Positions 24,728-33,245 of a stretch of 64,000 bases of DNA are shown in pieces. Origin of the DNA: Aeromicrobium ginsengisoli (GTDB lineage: Bacteria > Actinomycetota > Actinomycetes > Propionibacteriales > Nocardioidaceae); contig NZ_SDPQ02000004.1 of the NCBI RefSeq assembly GCF_004134905.2, positions 124,001 through 188,000 of the forward strand, given 5' to 3'. The notes beneath the pieces were generated by a model. The model searched no databases. It saw only the letters and a list, made by a program, of their open reading frames with translations, and had not been told where the DNA came from. Every line of letters starts with the position of its first letter. The first letter of the stretch is position 1. The translations under genes and the position numbers were made by a program.

Positions 24728-25716
24728 TGGCCGAGCACGAGAAGATCACGATGGCGCAGGCGTTCAACCAGGCGCTGCGCGATGCGATGACGGCCGACGA
24801 GTCGGTGCTGATGTTCGGCGAGGACGTCGGCGCGCTCGGTGGCGTCTTCCGGGTCACCGACGGGCTCACGGCGGAGTTCGGTGGCGCCCGCTGCTTCGAC
24901 ACGCCGCTCGCCGAGTCCGGGATCATGGGCTTCGCCGTGGGGCTCGCGATGAACGGCATGCGGCCCGTCGTCGAGATGCAGTTCGACGCGTTCGCGTATC
25001 CGGCGTTCGAGCAGATCGTCAGCCACGTCGCCAAGATGCGCAACCGCACCCGCGGCGCCCTGAGCATGCCGATCACGATCCGCATCCCGTACGCCGGAGG
25101 CATCGGCGGCGTCGAGCACCACTGCGACTCGTCGGAGGCCTACTACGCGCACACGCCGGGGCTGACGGTCGTCGCGCCGGCGACCGTCGCCGACGCGTAC
25201 ACGCTGATGCGCGAGGCCATCGCGTCGCCCGATCCGGTCGTGGTGCTGGAGCCCAAGAAGCTCTACTGGAGCAAGGACGAGGTCGACCTCGACGAGGTAC
25301 AGCCCGGCATCGGCCGCGCGGTCGTACGCCGTGAAGGCACCGACGCGACGCTGATCGCGTACGGCACGTCGGTGCCGATCGCGCTCGAGGCCGCTGATGC
25401 CGCCGCGGCCGAGGGGCGCAGCCTGCAGGTCGTCGACGTCCGCTCGATCGTGCCGTTCGACGACGAGACCGTCTGCGCGGCCGTACGCTCGACCGGTCGT
25501 GCCGTGGTGGTCGCCGAGGCCCCTGGCTTCGCGAGCGTCTCGTCGGAGATCGTCGCGCGGGTCACCGAGCGGTGCTTCCACCACCTCGCAGCGCCGGTCC
25601 GCCGGGTCACCGGGTTCGACATTCCGTACCCGCCGCCCAAGCTCGAGCACCTCCACCTCCCGAGCGTCGACCGCGTGCTCGACGCCGTCGACACCCTCCA
25701 GTGGGACGACGTATGA
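24727..25716 (+). CDS. 2-oxo acid dehydrogenase E1 component, beta subunit
   Basis: 329 aa partner of the preceding alpha subunit, forming the E1 heterotetramer. It begins ITMAQAFNQALRDAMTADES and contains the TPP-contacting FGEDVGALGGVFRVTDGL near 30-47, CFDTPLAESGIMGFAVG near 57 and the potassium/cofactor loop PYAGGIGGVEHHCDSSEAYY near 121. The transketolase C-terminal domain runs from about 200 with VDVRSIVPFDDETV. The start overlaps the alpha stop by one base and the stop overlaps the E2 start (ATGA), so all three subunits are translationally coupled. Confidence 0.93.
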   Translation: MAEHEKITMAQAFNQALRDAMTADESVLMFGEDVGALGGVFRVTDGLTAEFGGARCFDTPLAESGIMGFAVGLAMNGMRPVVEMQFDAFAYPAFEQIVSHVAKMRNRTRGALSMPITIRIPYAGGIGGVEHHCDSSEAYYAHTPGLTVVAPATVADAYTLMREAIASPDPVVVLEPKKLYWSKDEVDLDEVQPGIGRAVVRREGTDATLIAYGTSVPIALEAADAAAAEGRSLQVVDVRSIVPFDDETVCAAVRSTGRAVVVAEAPGFASVSSEIVARVTERCFHHLAAPVRRVTGFDIPYPPPKLEHLHLPSVDRVLDAVDTLQWDDV

Positions 25717-26975
25717 GTGAGCGCCAGACCTTCGTGCTGCCGGATCTCGGCGAAGGGCTCACCGAGGCCGAGGTCGTGCGCTGGCTCGTCGCGGTCGGTG
25801 ACGAGGTCGTCGTCGACCAACCGGTCGTCGAGGTCGAGACCGCCAAGTCGATCGTCGAGGTCCCCTCGCCGTACGCCGGCCGGGTCAGCGAGCTGCACGG
25901 CGAGGAGGGTGGCACGGTCGCGGTCGGGAGTCCCTTGATCTCGGTGGAGGCCGCGCTGGTACCGGCCTCGGCTGCGGAGACCTACCGCCAGGAGGAGCAG
26001 GCCGGATCGGGCAACGTCCTCATCGGCTACGGCACGCCAGAGGGTGCCGGCTCCGGCCGTCGGCGTCGTCCGCGCTCGACTCCGGTCGCTGCGGCGCCCG
26101 CGTCATCGACCTCGGTGCCCCGGGTGTCGTCCCCGCTGGTACGCCGGCTGGCCAGGGAAGCCGGCGTGTCCATCCTCGGCATCACCGGCACCGGCGTCGA
26201 CGGGCTCATCACCCGGCACGACGTCGAGGCCGCGATTGCCGCCGCTGCGCCGCGCGTCGAGTCCACGGGCCGGGCCGGCCTCGAGGTCGCGCAGCGCACG
26301 CCGATGAGTGGCTTCCGCAAGGCCGTCTCGGCAGCGCTGTCGCGCAGTCGCAGCGAGATCCCCGAGGCGACGGTGTGGGTCGACGTCGACTTCACCGAGC
26401 TGTTCGCCATCCGTGCGGCGGCCAAGGCCGCGGGCAAGCCCGTGCCGGGTCTGCTGGCCTATCTCGCCCGGTTCACGGTCGCGGCGCTGCGCGCCCATCC
26501 CGAGCTCAACGGCGAGGTCGACACGGTCAACGACGAGCTGATCCAGTACGCCGGCATCAACCTCGGCCTCGCGGTGCAGACCGACCGCGGTCTGCTGGCC
26601 CCGGCCGTGCTCGACGCGCACCGCCTGACCACAACTGAGCTCGACACCGAGATCCGCCGGATCACCGTGGCGGCACGGGAGGGACGGGCGACGCAGGAGG
26701 AGCTCACCGGAGGCACCTTCACGCTCAACAACTACGGAGCGTTCAACGTCGACGGCAGCGCCGCGATCATCAACCACCCGCAGGTCGCGATCCTGGGCTT
26801 CGGCCGGGTCATCGACCGCGCGTGGGTCGTCGACGGCGAGCTGGCGGTGCGCAAGATCGCGCAGATGTCGTTCGTGTTCGATCACCGCGTGTGCGACGGC
26901 GGTACGGCGGCGGCGTTCATGCGGGTCGTGGCCGACGCGATCGAGTCACCCGGCTCCGCCATCGCGAACCTCTGA
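25713..26975 (+). CDS. 2-oxo acid dehydrogenase E2 component (dihydrolipoyl acyltransferase)
   Basis: 420 aa core subunit. One lipoyl domain (residues about 4-78) carries the lipoylated lysine in VETAKSIVEVPSPYAG near 48. A basic, Pro/Ala-rich linker follows, then the peripheral-subunit-binding domain VSSPLVRRLAREAGVSI near 140-172, and the catalytic acyltransferase domain with the active-site histidine in FVFDHRVCDGGTAAAF near 390. It moves the acyl group made by E1 onto CoA. No E3 (dihydrolipoyl dehydrogenase) gene follows, so a shared E3 must come from elsewhere. ATG 25713 overlaps the E1-beta stop. Confidence 0.93.
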   Translation: MSERQTFVLPDLGEGLTEAEVVRWLVAVGDEVVVDQPVVEVETAKSIVEVPSPYAGRVSELHGEEGGTVAVGSPLISVEAALVPASAAETYRQEEQAGSGNVLIGYGTPEGAGSGRRRRPRSTPVAAAPASSTSVPRVSSPLVRRLAREAGVSILGITGTGVDGLITRHDVEAAIAAAAPRVESTGRAGLEVAQRTPMSGFRKAVSAALSRSRSEIPEATVWVDVDFTELFAIRAAAKAAGKPVPGLLAYLARFTVAALRAHPELNGEVDTVNDELIQYAGINLGLAVQTDRGLLAPAVLDAHRLTTTELDTEIRRITVAAREGRATQEELTGGTFTLNNYGAFNVDGSAAIINHPQVAILGFGRVIDRAWVVDGELAVRKIAQMSFVFDHRVCDGGTAAAFMRVVADAIESPGSAIANL

Positions 26976-26988
26976 GAGGCGACCGCGC

Positions 26989-27294
26989 TCAGAGGTTGGT
27001 CTCGGTGACCTCGCCGGTGAACGTCGTCATGGAGGCGACGTCGAACGTCTGCGCGTCGGCAGCGGTCTTGGCCATCTCGGGCGACTTCAGCGCGGTCTTG
27101 AGAGCATCGGCGTCGTCGAACCACAGCTCGGCGACGAAGTAGGGCGCGTCGCCGCCCATGGCCCGAGGATGCGAGCGGACGAAGCGTCGAAGCCCCGGCA
27201 GCGTCGAGGCCAGAGGGACGTGCACCTCGGTGTAGTGCTGCTCGAACGCCTCGGGGTCGGCAGGCACGCCGTACTGGACCGTGATGCGGTGCAT
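26989..27294 (-). CDS. EthD family protein
   Basis: 101 aa. The sequence pattern ITVQYGVPADPEAFEQHYTEVHVPLA with the VHVPLA turn and the later AELWFDDADALKTAL are classic for EthD/dimeric alpha-beta-barrel proteins such as those in alkane, ether and phenylacetate-related operons. These small homodimers bind hydrophobic ligands, and some act as mono-oxygenases or isomerases without a cofactor. It converges on the E2 gene and lies 21 bp downstream of paaZ on the same strand, so it probably belongs to the paaZ transcript. The function in phenylacetate breakdown is not established. Confidence 0.85.
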   Translation of the reverse strand: MHRITVQYGVPADPEAFEQHYTEVHVPLASTLPGLRRFVRSHPRAMGGDAPYFVAELWFDDADALKTALKSPEMAKTAADAQTFDVASMTTFTGEVTETNL

Positions 27295-27303
27295 GGAGTT
27301 CTC

Positions 27304-27318
27304 GTTTCGACAGGCTCA
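27304..27318 (+). repeat. Dispersed 15-bp repeat, copy 1 (at the paaZ stop)
   Basis: The 15-mer gtttcgacaggctca recurs in the window at 32151, and in reverse orientation near 35806 and 48561. Here it overlaps the end of paaZ: read on the minus strand, its TGA provides the paaZ stop codon at 27316-27318. Short interspersed motifs of this kind are common in some Nocardioides-like genomes; their function is unknown. Confidence 0.7.
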
Positions 27319-29361
27319 GTGAGCGGTGGGGGGCCAGGTCTTGGCCACGAGGGTCAGGACGTCGTACGTGGCGACGGGCTGCCCCTCGGCGTTGGCGACG
27401 ACGGCGTCCCATCGCACCTCACCGTAGTAGGCGCTGTTGCGCGGCGTGATCTGCTTGACGGTCAGCGTGACGTCGATCGTGTCGTCGGCCTTGACCGGCG
27501 TGAGGAACCGCAGGTTGTCGACGCCGAAGTTGGCCAGCACCGGGCCCGGATCGGGATCGACGAACAGGCCTGCGGCCAGGGACACGACGAGGTAGCCGTG
27601 CGCGACGATCCCGCCGAACAGCGGGTTGGCGGCAGCCGCCTCGGGGTCGGTGTGCGCATAGAACGTGTCACCGGTGAACTCGGCGAAGTGACCGATGTCG
27701 TCGAGCGTGACGGTGCGCGACGCCGAGCGGATCGTGTCGCCGATGCGCAGCTCGGCGAGGCTCTTGCGGAACGGGTGCACGTCGTCGATGCGCTGCTCAG
27801 AGCCTTTGATCCACTGCCCGGTGATCGCCGTCAGCATGTCGGGCGACGCCTGGATCGCGGTGCGCTGCATGTGGTGCAGGACGCCACGGATGCCGCCGAG
27901 CTCCTCGCCGCCACCGGCGCGCCCGGGCCCGCCGTGCACCAGCATCGGCAGCGGCGAGCCGTGGCCGGTCGACTCGGGGGCAGCGTCGCGGTCGAGCACG
28001 AGGATGCGGCCGTGCCACGGTGCGAGGCCGAGCGTGATCGCCCGCGCGACGGTCGGATCGTGCGTGACGAGGGAGCCCGCGAGGCTGCCCTGTCCGCGCG
28101 CCGCGAGGGCGATCGCGTCGTCCACCGAGTCGTACGTGATGACGGTGCTGACCGGGCCGAACGCCTCGACGTCGTGGGGCTCGCCGGCGCCGGCGGTCGC
28201 CCGCAGCAGGATCGGCGACATGAACGCGCCGGCCTCCGCGTCCGCGTCGACGACGTCCACGCGGTCGGGGTCGCCGTAGACGATCTCGGCGGAGCTGCGC
28301 AGGATCTGCACGGCCTTGCGGACCTCGTCGCGCTGGGCGAGGCTCGCGAGGGCGCCCATGCGTACGTCGGGGTTGGCCGGGTTGCCGACCGTGACCTTGG
28401 CGAGGCGCGCGCTGATCGCCGCGATGACCTCGTCGGCGATTGCAGCGGGCACGATCGTGCGGCGGATCGCGGTGCACTTCTGCCCGGCCTTGACGGTCAT
28501 CTCGGCGACGACGCCCTTGACGTAGAGGTCGAACTCCGGGTCCTCGGGCGTCACGTCGGGGCCGAGGATCGAGCAGTTGAGGGAGTCGGCCTCGACGCCG
28601 AGCTGCACCCCGCCATGCAGCACCGACGGGTGCTGGCGCAGGGTCGCGCCGGTGCTCGCGGAGCCGGTGAACGCGACGGAGTCCTGGGCGCCGAGCTGGT
28701 CGAGCAGGCCTTCGGGGCTGCCGCACAGCAGCTGCAGCGAGCCCTCGGGCATGAGGCCGGAGTCGATGATGCGGCGCACGACGAGCTCGGTCAGGTAGGC
28801 CGTCTGGCTCGCCGGCTTCACGATCGTCGGCAGGCCGGCGAGGAATGCCGGTGCGAGCTTCTCGAGCATGCCCCAGACCGGGAAGTTGAACGCGTTGATC
28901 TGCACTGCGACACCCGGCCGCGAGGTCCAGACGTGCTGGCCCAGGAACACGCCGGTCCGGCCGAGCTGCTCGGTCGCGCCGTCGAGGATCACGGTGTCGT
29001 TGGGGAGCTCGCGCGTGCCCTTGCTGGCATAGCTGAAGACCGTGCCGATGCCACCGTCGATGTCGACCTGCGAGTCGCGAAGGGTCGCGCCGGTATGCGC
29101 CGACAGTGCATACAGGGGGTCCTTGTCCTCGCCGAGGTGCTTGGCGACGGCCTTGAGGATGCTGGCGCGCTGGTGGAACGTCAGGGCGCGGATCGCGGGT
29201 CCACCGACGGTGCGGGCGTGCTCGACCATCGCGGAGAGGTCGAGCCCGGTCGCCGAGATCCGGGCAACCTCTTCACCTGTGGACGCGTCGAGAAGGGGCT
29301 TGCCTTCGTCGCTGGCGCGGAACCAGGAGCCCCCGGCATAGCTTTCGAGCAGTGCACTCAC
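27316..29361 (-). CDS. paaZ: Bifunctional oxepin-CoA hydrolase / 3-oxo-5,6-dehydrosuberyl-CoA semialdehyde dehydrogenase
   Basis: 681 aa two-domain ring-opening enzyme of the phenylacetyl-CoA pathway. The N-terminal aldehyde dehydrogenase domain (about residues 1-520) has VAFTGSASTGATLR near 230, the general-base Glu in LGVEADSLNC near 255 and the catalytic Cys in AGQKCTAIRRT near 293. The C-terminal MaoC-like hydratase domain (about 540-681) has DIGHFAEFTGDTFYAHTDPEAA and GGIVAHGYLV, with the catalytic Asp/His dyad. Both halves look intact. It is divergent from paaABCDE across an operator at 29404-29459, and its stop codon is supplied by a dispersed repeat. Confidence 0.95.
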   Translation of the reverse strand: MSALLESYAGGSWFRASDEGKPLLDASTGEEVARISATGLDLSAMVEHARTVGGPAIRALTFHQRASILKAVAKHLGEDKDPLYALSAHTGATLRDSQVDIDGGIGTVFSYASKGTRELPNDTVILDGATEQLGRTGVFLGQHVWTSRPGVAVQINAFNFPVWGMLEKLAPAFLAGLPTIVKPASQTAYLTELVVRRIIDSGLMPEGSLQLLCGSPEGLLDQLGAQDSVAFTGSASTGATLRQHPSVLHGGVQLGVEADSLNCSILGPDVTPEDPEFDLYVKGVVAEMTVKAGQKCTAIRRTIVPAAIADEVIAAISARLAKVTVGNPANPDVRMGALASLAQRDEVRKAVQILRSSAEIVYGDPDRVDVVDADAEAGAFMSPILLRATAGAGEPHDVEAFGPVSTVITYDSVDDAIALAARGQGSLAGSLVTHDPTVARAITLGLAPWHGRILVLDRDAAPESTGHGSPLPMLVHGGPGRAGGGEELGGIRGVLHHMQRTAIQASPDMLTAITGQWIKGSEQRIDDVHPFRKSLAELRIGDTIRSASRTVTLDDIGHFAEFTGDTFYAHTDPEAAAANPLFGGIVAHGYLVVSLAAGLFVDPDPGPVLANFGVDNLRFLTPVKADDTIDVTLTVKQITPRNSAYYGEVRWDAVVANAEGQPVATYDVLTLVAKTWPPTAH

Positions 29362-29403
29362 GGGTCGGAGCCTTTCGTCGATGAACAGCGTTGCGCGAAC
29401 CTG

Positions 29404-29459
29404 ATGTCGCGTGCAAGACTATTACAGACCGTTCGGTCAGTAAATGGTTGACGCGACAT
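29404..29459. promoter_or_regulatory. Nested dyad operator between paaZ and paaA
   Basis: An inner palindrome GACCG-TT-CGGTC (29427-29438) extends symmetrically to TTAC (29422-29425) and GTAA (29440-29443), a 22-bp TetR-type site. An outer perfect 9-bp inverted repeat, ATGTCGCGT (29404-29412) and ACGCGACAT (29451-29459), is centred one base away. The structure lies between the divergent starts of paaZ (29361) and paaA (29474) and overlaps their promoter DNA, so one bound regulator could control both. The PaaR-like TetR protein at 33242-33853 is the likely ligand-sensing repressor. Confidence 0.75.
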
Positions 29460-29473
29460 TTCTGGAGGCGTGC

Positions 29474-30421
29474 ATGACGCTGGCACCCGAGGCCGACGAG
29501 AGCGAGCTGCGGGCGGTGTTCGAGGCGACGATCGAGCGGCACGACCGCATCGAGCCGCGCGACTGGATGCCTGAGGCGTACCGCAAGACCGTCATCCGGC
29601 AGGTCGCTCAGCACGCCCACTCCGAGATCATCGGCATGCAACCCGAGGGCAACTGGATCACCCGGGCGCCGTCGTTGCGCCGCAAGGCGATCCTGCTGGC
29701 CAAGGTGCAGGACGAGGCCGGCCACGGGCTCTACCTCTACTCCGCGTGCGAGACGCTCGGCGTCTCCCGGCTCGAGCTGACCGAGATGCTGATCAACGGC
29801 AAGCAGAAGTACTCCTCGATCTTCAACTACCCGACGCTGTCCTACGCCGACGTCGGCACGATCGGCTGGCTCGTCGACGGCGCCGCGATCTGCAACCAGG
29901 TGCCGCTGTGCCGCACGTCGTACGGGCCCTACGGCCGGTCGATGATCCGCATCTGCAAGGAGGAGTCGTTCCACCAGCGCCAGGGCTACGAGCTGCTGGC
30001 GACGATGATGCGCGGCACCGACGAGCAGCGCGAGATGGTGCAGGAGTCGGTCAACCGCTTCTGGTGGCCGGCGCTCATGATGTTCGGCCCGCCCGACGAC
30101 GACTCGCCCAACACCGCGCAGTCGATGGCGTGGGGCATCAAGCGCAACACCAACGACGACCTGCGTCAGCGCATGGTCGACATGACCGTGCCGCAGGCCA
30201 AGGCGCTCGGCGTGACGCTGCCCGATCCCGAGCTGAGGTGGAACGAGGAGCGCCAGTCGCACGACTTCGGCTCTCCGGACTGGGACGAGTTCAAGGACGT
30301 CATCACGGGCAACGGCCCGTGCAACACGCAACGCATCGCGCACCGCCGCCGCGCGCACGAGGACGGCGCCTGGGTGCGCGAGGCCGCGATGGCATTCGCC
30401 GCGAGGGGAGCAGAGGCATGA
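29474..30421 (+). CDS. paaA: 1,2-phenylacetyl-CoA epoxidase, catalytic subunit PaaA
   Basis: 315 aa diiron oxygenase subunit that epoxidises the ring of phenylacetyl-CoA. The metal ligands sit in the ferritin-like motifs [14 protein letters not shown] near residue 84 and [14 protein letters not shown] near 166, with a further Glu in QHAHSEIIG near 54. The substrate and partner contacts [19 protein letters not shown] near 230 are typical. ATG 29474 is preferred over an in-frame ATG 30 bp upstream because ggagg lies 5 nt before it. paaB overlaps the stop (ATGA). It begins the five-gene epoxidase operon. Confidence 0.95.
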   Translation: MTLAPEADESELRAVFEATIERHDRIEPRDWMPEAYRKTVIRQVAQHAHSEIIGMQPEGNWITRAPSLRRKAILLAKVQDEAGHGLYLYSACETLGVSRLELTEMLINGKQKYSSIFNYPTLSYADVGTIGWLVDGAAICNQVPLCRTSYGPYGRSMIRICKEESFHQRQGYELLATMMRGTDEQREMVQESVNRFWWPALMMFGPPDDDSPNTAQSMAWGIKRNTNDDLRQRMVDMTVPQAKALGVTLPDPELRWNEERQSHDFGSPDWDEFKDVITGNGPCNTQRIAHRRRAHEDGAWVREAAMAFAARGAEA

Positions 30422-30711
30422 CCGATATCCAGGGTGACTGGCCGTTGTACGAGGTGTTCGTCCGGGGCAAGCGCGGGCTCAACCACGTGCATGTCGGCTC
30501 GCTGCACGCCGCCGACGACGAGATGGCGGTGCGCCATGCCCGCGACGTCTACACCCGCCGCAACGAGGGCGTCAGCATCTGGGTCGTCCGGTCGGACGCG
30601 ATCACGGCCTCGAGCCCTGACGAGAAGGACCCGCTGTTCGCCCCGAGCGGCGACAAGGTCTATCGCCACCCGACGTTCTACGACATCCCCTCCGACGTTC
30701 CCCACATGTAG
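30418..30711 (+). CDS. paaB: 1,2-phenylacetyl-CoA epoxidase, subunit PaaB
   Basis: 97 aa small subunit thought to help assemble or bridge the PaaA-PaaC catalytic complex. The family signature is clear: [24 protein letters not shown] near residues 7-30 and [20 protein letters not shown] near 42, closing with [10 protein letters not shown]. The length is normal. The start overlaps the paaA stop by 4 bp and the next gene begins 6 bp after the stop, so translation is coupled along the operon. Confidence 0.95.
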   Translation: MTDIQGDWPLYEVFVRGKRGLNHVHVGSLHAADDEMAVRHARDVYTRRNEGVSIWVVRSDAITASSPDEKDPLFAPSGDKVYRHPTFYDIPSDVPHM

Positions 30712-30717
30712 GCGGCC

Positions 30718-31659
30718 ATGAGTCACACACCTGATCCGAGCCACCTGCCCGACCACGACTCCGTCTATGACGGCCTGCTCGGCGGTGACGACTCCCAGTG
30801 GGCGTTCGGCACCGACTTCGAGGACCCGCTCGCCGGCGTCGACACAACGGTGCCCGACGGCGTCGACACGCACGAGCTCGCGACCTACTGCCTGATGCTG
30901 GCCGACGACGCCCTCGTGATGTCGCACCGGCTGTCGCAGTGGTGCAGCAACGCGCCCGACCTCGAGGAGGACATCGCGCTGGCCAACATCGCGCTCGACC
31001 TCTTGGGTCAGGCCCGGCTGCTGCTGGCCCGGGCCGCCGCCGCGGATCCCTCGGTCGTACCGGCGCTGCCTGCGGGGTCGCCGGTCCCGCCGGAGGACGC
31101 CCTCGCGTTCTTCCGCGGTGATCGCGAGTTCCGCAACGTACGCCTCGTGGAGACCGACAACGGCGACTTCGCGGTGACGATTGCCCGGCTGCTGCTGTTC
31201 TCGACCTGGCGCCTCGCGCTGCTGCAACGCCTTGCCGCCAGCCGCGACCACGTGTTGTCGGCTGTCGCGATCAAGGGCGTCAAGGAGATGACCTATCACC
31301 GCGACTACGCAGGTCGCTGGTTCCTCACGCTCGCGCGGGGGACCGAGGAGTCCCGTCGCCGGCTGATCGCCGGCCTCGAGGCGACCTGGCCGCTGCGGGC
31401 CGAGCTCTTCACGACTCATCCCGTCGAGCTGGCCGTCGCGGGTTCGGGCGTCGGGGTCGACCCGTCGACCGTGGCCGACGAGGTTGACGTGCTGCTGGAG
31501 CAGGTCTTCTCGATGAGCGGCGTCGACCGCCCCGACATCGCGCCTCTGGCCGGCGTACGCGGGGAGACCGGGCGCGACGGACTGCACACCGAGGCGTTCA
31601 GCCGGCTGCTGGCCGAGATGCAGGTCGTGGCCCGGGCGCACCCCATGGGGAGCTGGTGA
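30718..31659 (+). CDS. paaC: 1,2-phenylacetyl-CoA epoxidase, structural subunit PaaC
   Basis: 313 aa, longer than the roughly 250 aa of the E. coli protein because of an extra acidic N-terminus of about 45 residues (DPSHLPDHDSVYDGLLGGDD). The helical core, from LATYCLMLADDALVMSHRLS through LANIALDLLGQARLLL, forms the inactive ferritin-like partner of PaaA. GVKEMTYHRDYAGRWFLTLARG near 185 is the conserved helix pair. It supports structure and stability of the epoxidase rather than catalysis. Its stop overlaps the paaD start. Confidence 0.93.
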   Translation: MSHTPDPSHLPDHDSVYDGLLGGDDSQWAFGTDFEDPLAGVDTTVPDGVDTHELATYCLMLADDALVMSHRLSQWCSNAPDLEEDIALANIALDLLGQARLLLARAAAADPSVVPALPAGSPVPPEDALAFFRGDREFRNVRLVETDNGDFAVTIARLLLFSTWRLALLQRLAASRDHVLSAVAIKGVKEMTYHRDYAGRWFLTLARGTEESRRRLIAGLEATWPLRAELFTTHPVELAVAGSGVGVDPSTVADEVDVLLEQVFSMSGVDRPDIAPLAGVRGETGRDGLHTEAFSRLLAEMQVVARAHPMGSW

Positions 31660-32147
31660 TGGTCGCCGCGCGTGAGGCCGCCGCGTCGGTGACGGATCCG
31701 GAGATGCCGATGCTGACCCTCGAGGACCTCGGCGTGCTGCGCGACGTCGAGGTCGACGACGAACGAGTCGTCGTGACGATCACGCCGACCTACTCCGGCT
31801 GCCCGGCGATGGCCACGATGCGCGACGACCTGGTGCACCGGCTGCGCGACGAAGGGTTCGACGACGTCGAGGTGCGCGTCAGCCTGCATCCGGCCTGGTC
31901 CAGCGACTGGATCACCCCTCGCGGGCGCGCCGCGCTCGTCGAGCACGGCCTCTCGGCACCCGGACCGGCACCGTCGCACGACGGCCCCGTCGTCCTGTCG
32001 CTGCAGCCCACCCGCCGTACGCTCGCCTGCCCGCGCTGCGGCTCGTCCGAGGTGGACCTCACGTCCGAGTTCGGCCCCACCGCCTGCAAGGCCCTCTATC
32101 GCTGCGCGGCGTGCCTGGAGCCCTTCGAGCACGTCAAGGAGATCTGA
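31656..32147 (+). CDS. paaD: Phenylacetate epoxidase assembly protein PaaD
   Basis: 163 aa. The N-terminal half is a DUF59/MIP18-like domain (SVTDPEMPMLTLEDLGVLRD near residue 10, then ITPTYSGCPAM near 45) linked to iron-sulfur cluster maturation. The C-terminal half is a zinc- or iron-binding ribbon with four cysteines in two pairs, CPRCGSSEVD near 125 and CAACLEPF near 150. It is thought to help mature the epoxidase metal centres. GTG 31656 overlaps the paaC stop; ATG 31659 directly after it is an equal choice. paaE begins at the very next base after the stop. Confidence 0.93.
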   Translation: MMVAAREAAASVTDPEMPMLTLEDLGVLRDVEVDDERVVVTITPTYSGCPAMATMRDDLVHRLRDEGFDDVEVRVSLHPAWSSDWITPRGRAALVEHGLSAPGPAPSHDGPVVLSLQPTRRTLACPRCGSSEVDLTSEFGPTACKALYRCAACLEPFEHVKEI

Positions 32148-33245
32148 ATGGTTTCGACAGGCTCAACCGGCGTGGCCCCGGTCTTGGCTGCCCGCGCCGC
32201 GTTCCACACCCTCACGGTGGCGTCGGTCGAGCAGCTGACCGAGGACTCGGCCGCCATCACGTTCGAGGTGCCTGAGGACCTGCGCGAGGCGTACGCCTTC
32301 GCGGCCGGCCAGTCCTTGACGATCCGCCGGATGATCGACGGGCAGGACCACCGTCGTACGTACTCGATCTGCGCCGCCGTCGGTGAGCGCCCGCGCATCG
32401 GCGTGCGGGAGATCCCCGACGGCGTGTTCTCGAGCTGGCTCGTGCACGACGTACGCCCAGGGGACCGCGTCGAGGTGCAGACGCCGACGGGCACCTTCCG
32501 CGCCGATCCCGAGGCGGGTGGCAGGCACCTCTGCATCGCCGCCGGCTCCGGCGTCACGCCGATGCTGTCGATCGTGTCGTCGATGCTCAAGCACTCGGAC
32601 GCCCAGGTCACGATGCTCTACGGCAACCGCACGAGCCAGTCGGTCATGTTCGCCGAAGAGCTTGCCGACCTCAAGAACCGCTACGGCCCACGCTTCGACC
32701 TCGTGCACGTCCTCTCTCGGGAGCCGCGCGACGTCGAGCTGTTCTCGGGCCGGCTCGAGGCGGATCGGCTGCGCCGGCTGCTGGCGGCGCTGGTGCCGGT
32801 CGGCGCCGTTGACCACGTGTGGCTGTGCGGCCCGTTCGGACTGATCGCCGATGCGCGCGCGGTGCTCGACGAGCTCGGCGTCGAGCCCACCAAGGTGCAC
32901 TTCGAGCTGTTCTACGTCGACGAGCCCCCGCCGGAGCTGCATCGCGCCGACGCGGTCGTCTCCGGGATCACGAGCGACGTCACGATCGTGCTCGACGGGC
33001 GTACGACCACAGCACCCATGCCGCGCGACCAGAGCGTGCTCGACGGTGCCGCGGCGACGCGCAACGACCTGCCGTTCGCCTGCAAGGGTGGGGTGTGCGG
33101 CACATGTCGGGCCAAGGTCACCGACGGCGAGGTCGAGATGCGCCGCAACTACGCGCTCGAGGACGCCGAGGTCGACGCCGGCTTCGTCCTGACCTGCCAG
33201 AGTCACCCGGTGACAGAGACCGTGACCGTCACCTTCGATGCCTAG
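32148..33245 (+). CDS. paaE: 1,2-phenylacetyl-CoA epoxidase reductase subunit PaaE
   Basis: 365 aa electron-transfer subunit passing electrons from NADPH to the diiron site. The FAD domain has RRTYSICAAVGERPRIGVRE near residue 65, the NAD(P) domain CIAAGSGVTPMLSIVSS near 127, and the C-terminal plant-type 2Fe-2S ferredoxin CKGGVCGTCRAKV near 303 with the last Cys in LTCQ. aaggag 6 nt upstream fixes ATG 32148. Residues 2-6 (Val-Ser-Thr-Gly-Ser) come from a copy of the dispersed repeat inserted directly after the start codon, giving an unusual N-terminus that should be harmless. The stop overlaps the convergent tetR stop. Confidence 0.95.
   Translation: MVSTGSTGVAPVLAARAAFHTLTVASVEQLTEDSAAITFEVPEDLREAYAFAAGQSLTIRRMIDGQDHRRTYSICAAVGERPRIGVREIPDGVFSSWLVHDVRPGDRVEVQTPTGTFRADPEAGGRHLCIAAGSGVTPMLSIVSSMLKHSDAQVTMLYGNRTSQSVMFAEELADLKNRYGPRFDLVHVLSREPRDVELFSGRLEADRLRRLLAALVPVGAVDHVWLCGPFGLIADARAVLDELGVEPTKVHFELFYVDEPPPELHRADAVVSGITSDVTIVLDGRTTTAPMPRDQSVLDGAAATRNDLPFACKGGVCGTCRAKVTDGEVEMRRNYALEDAEVDAGFVLTCQSHPVTETVTVTFDA
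32151..32167 (+). repeat. Dispersed repeat, copy 2 (inside paaE)
   Basis: gtttcgacaggctcaac lies immediately after the paaE start codon and is translated in frame as Val-Ser-Thr-Gly-Ser-Thr. It is identical over 15 bp to the copy at 27304 and matches those near 35805 and 48561 in reverse orientation. The ribosome site and start codon of paaE remain intact, so the insertion extended or replaced the N-terminal residues without breaking the gene. Confidence 0.75.

Noticed and set aside
27169-29451. A 760-codon open frame opposite paaZ
   Set aside because: It is Arg/Gly/Asp-rich low-complexity translation with no known motifs and mirrors the codon bias of paaZ, the real gene on the other strand.
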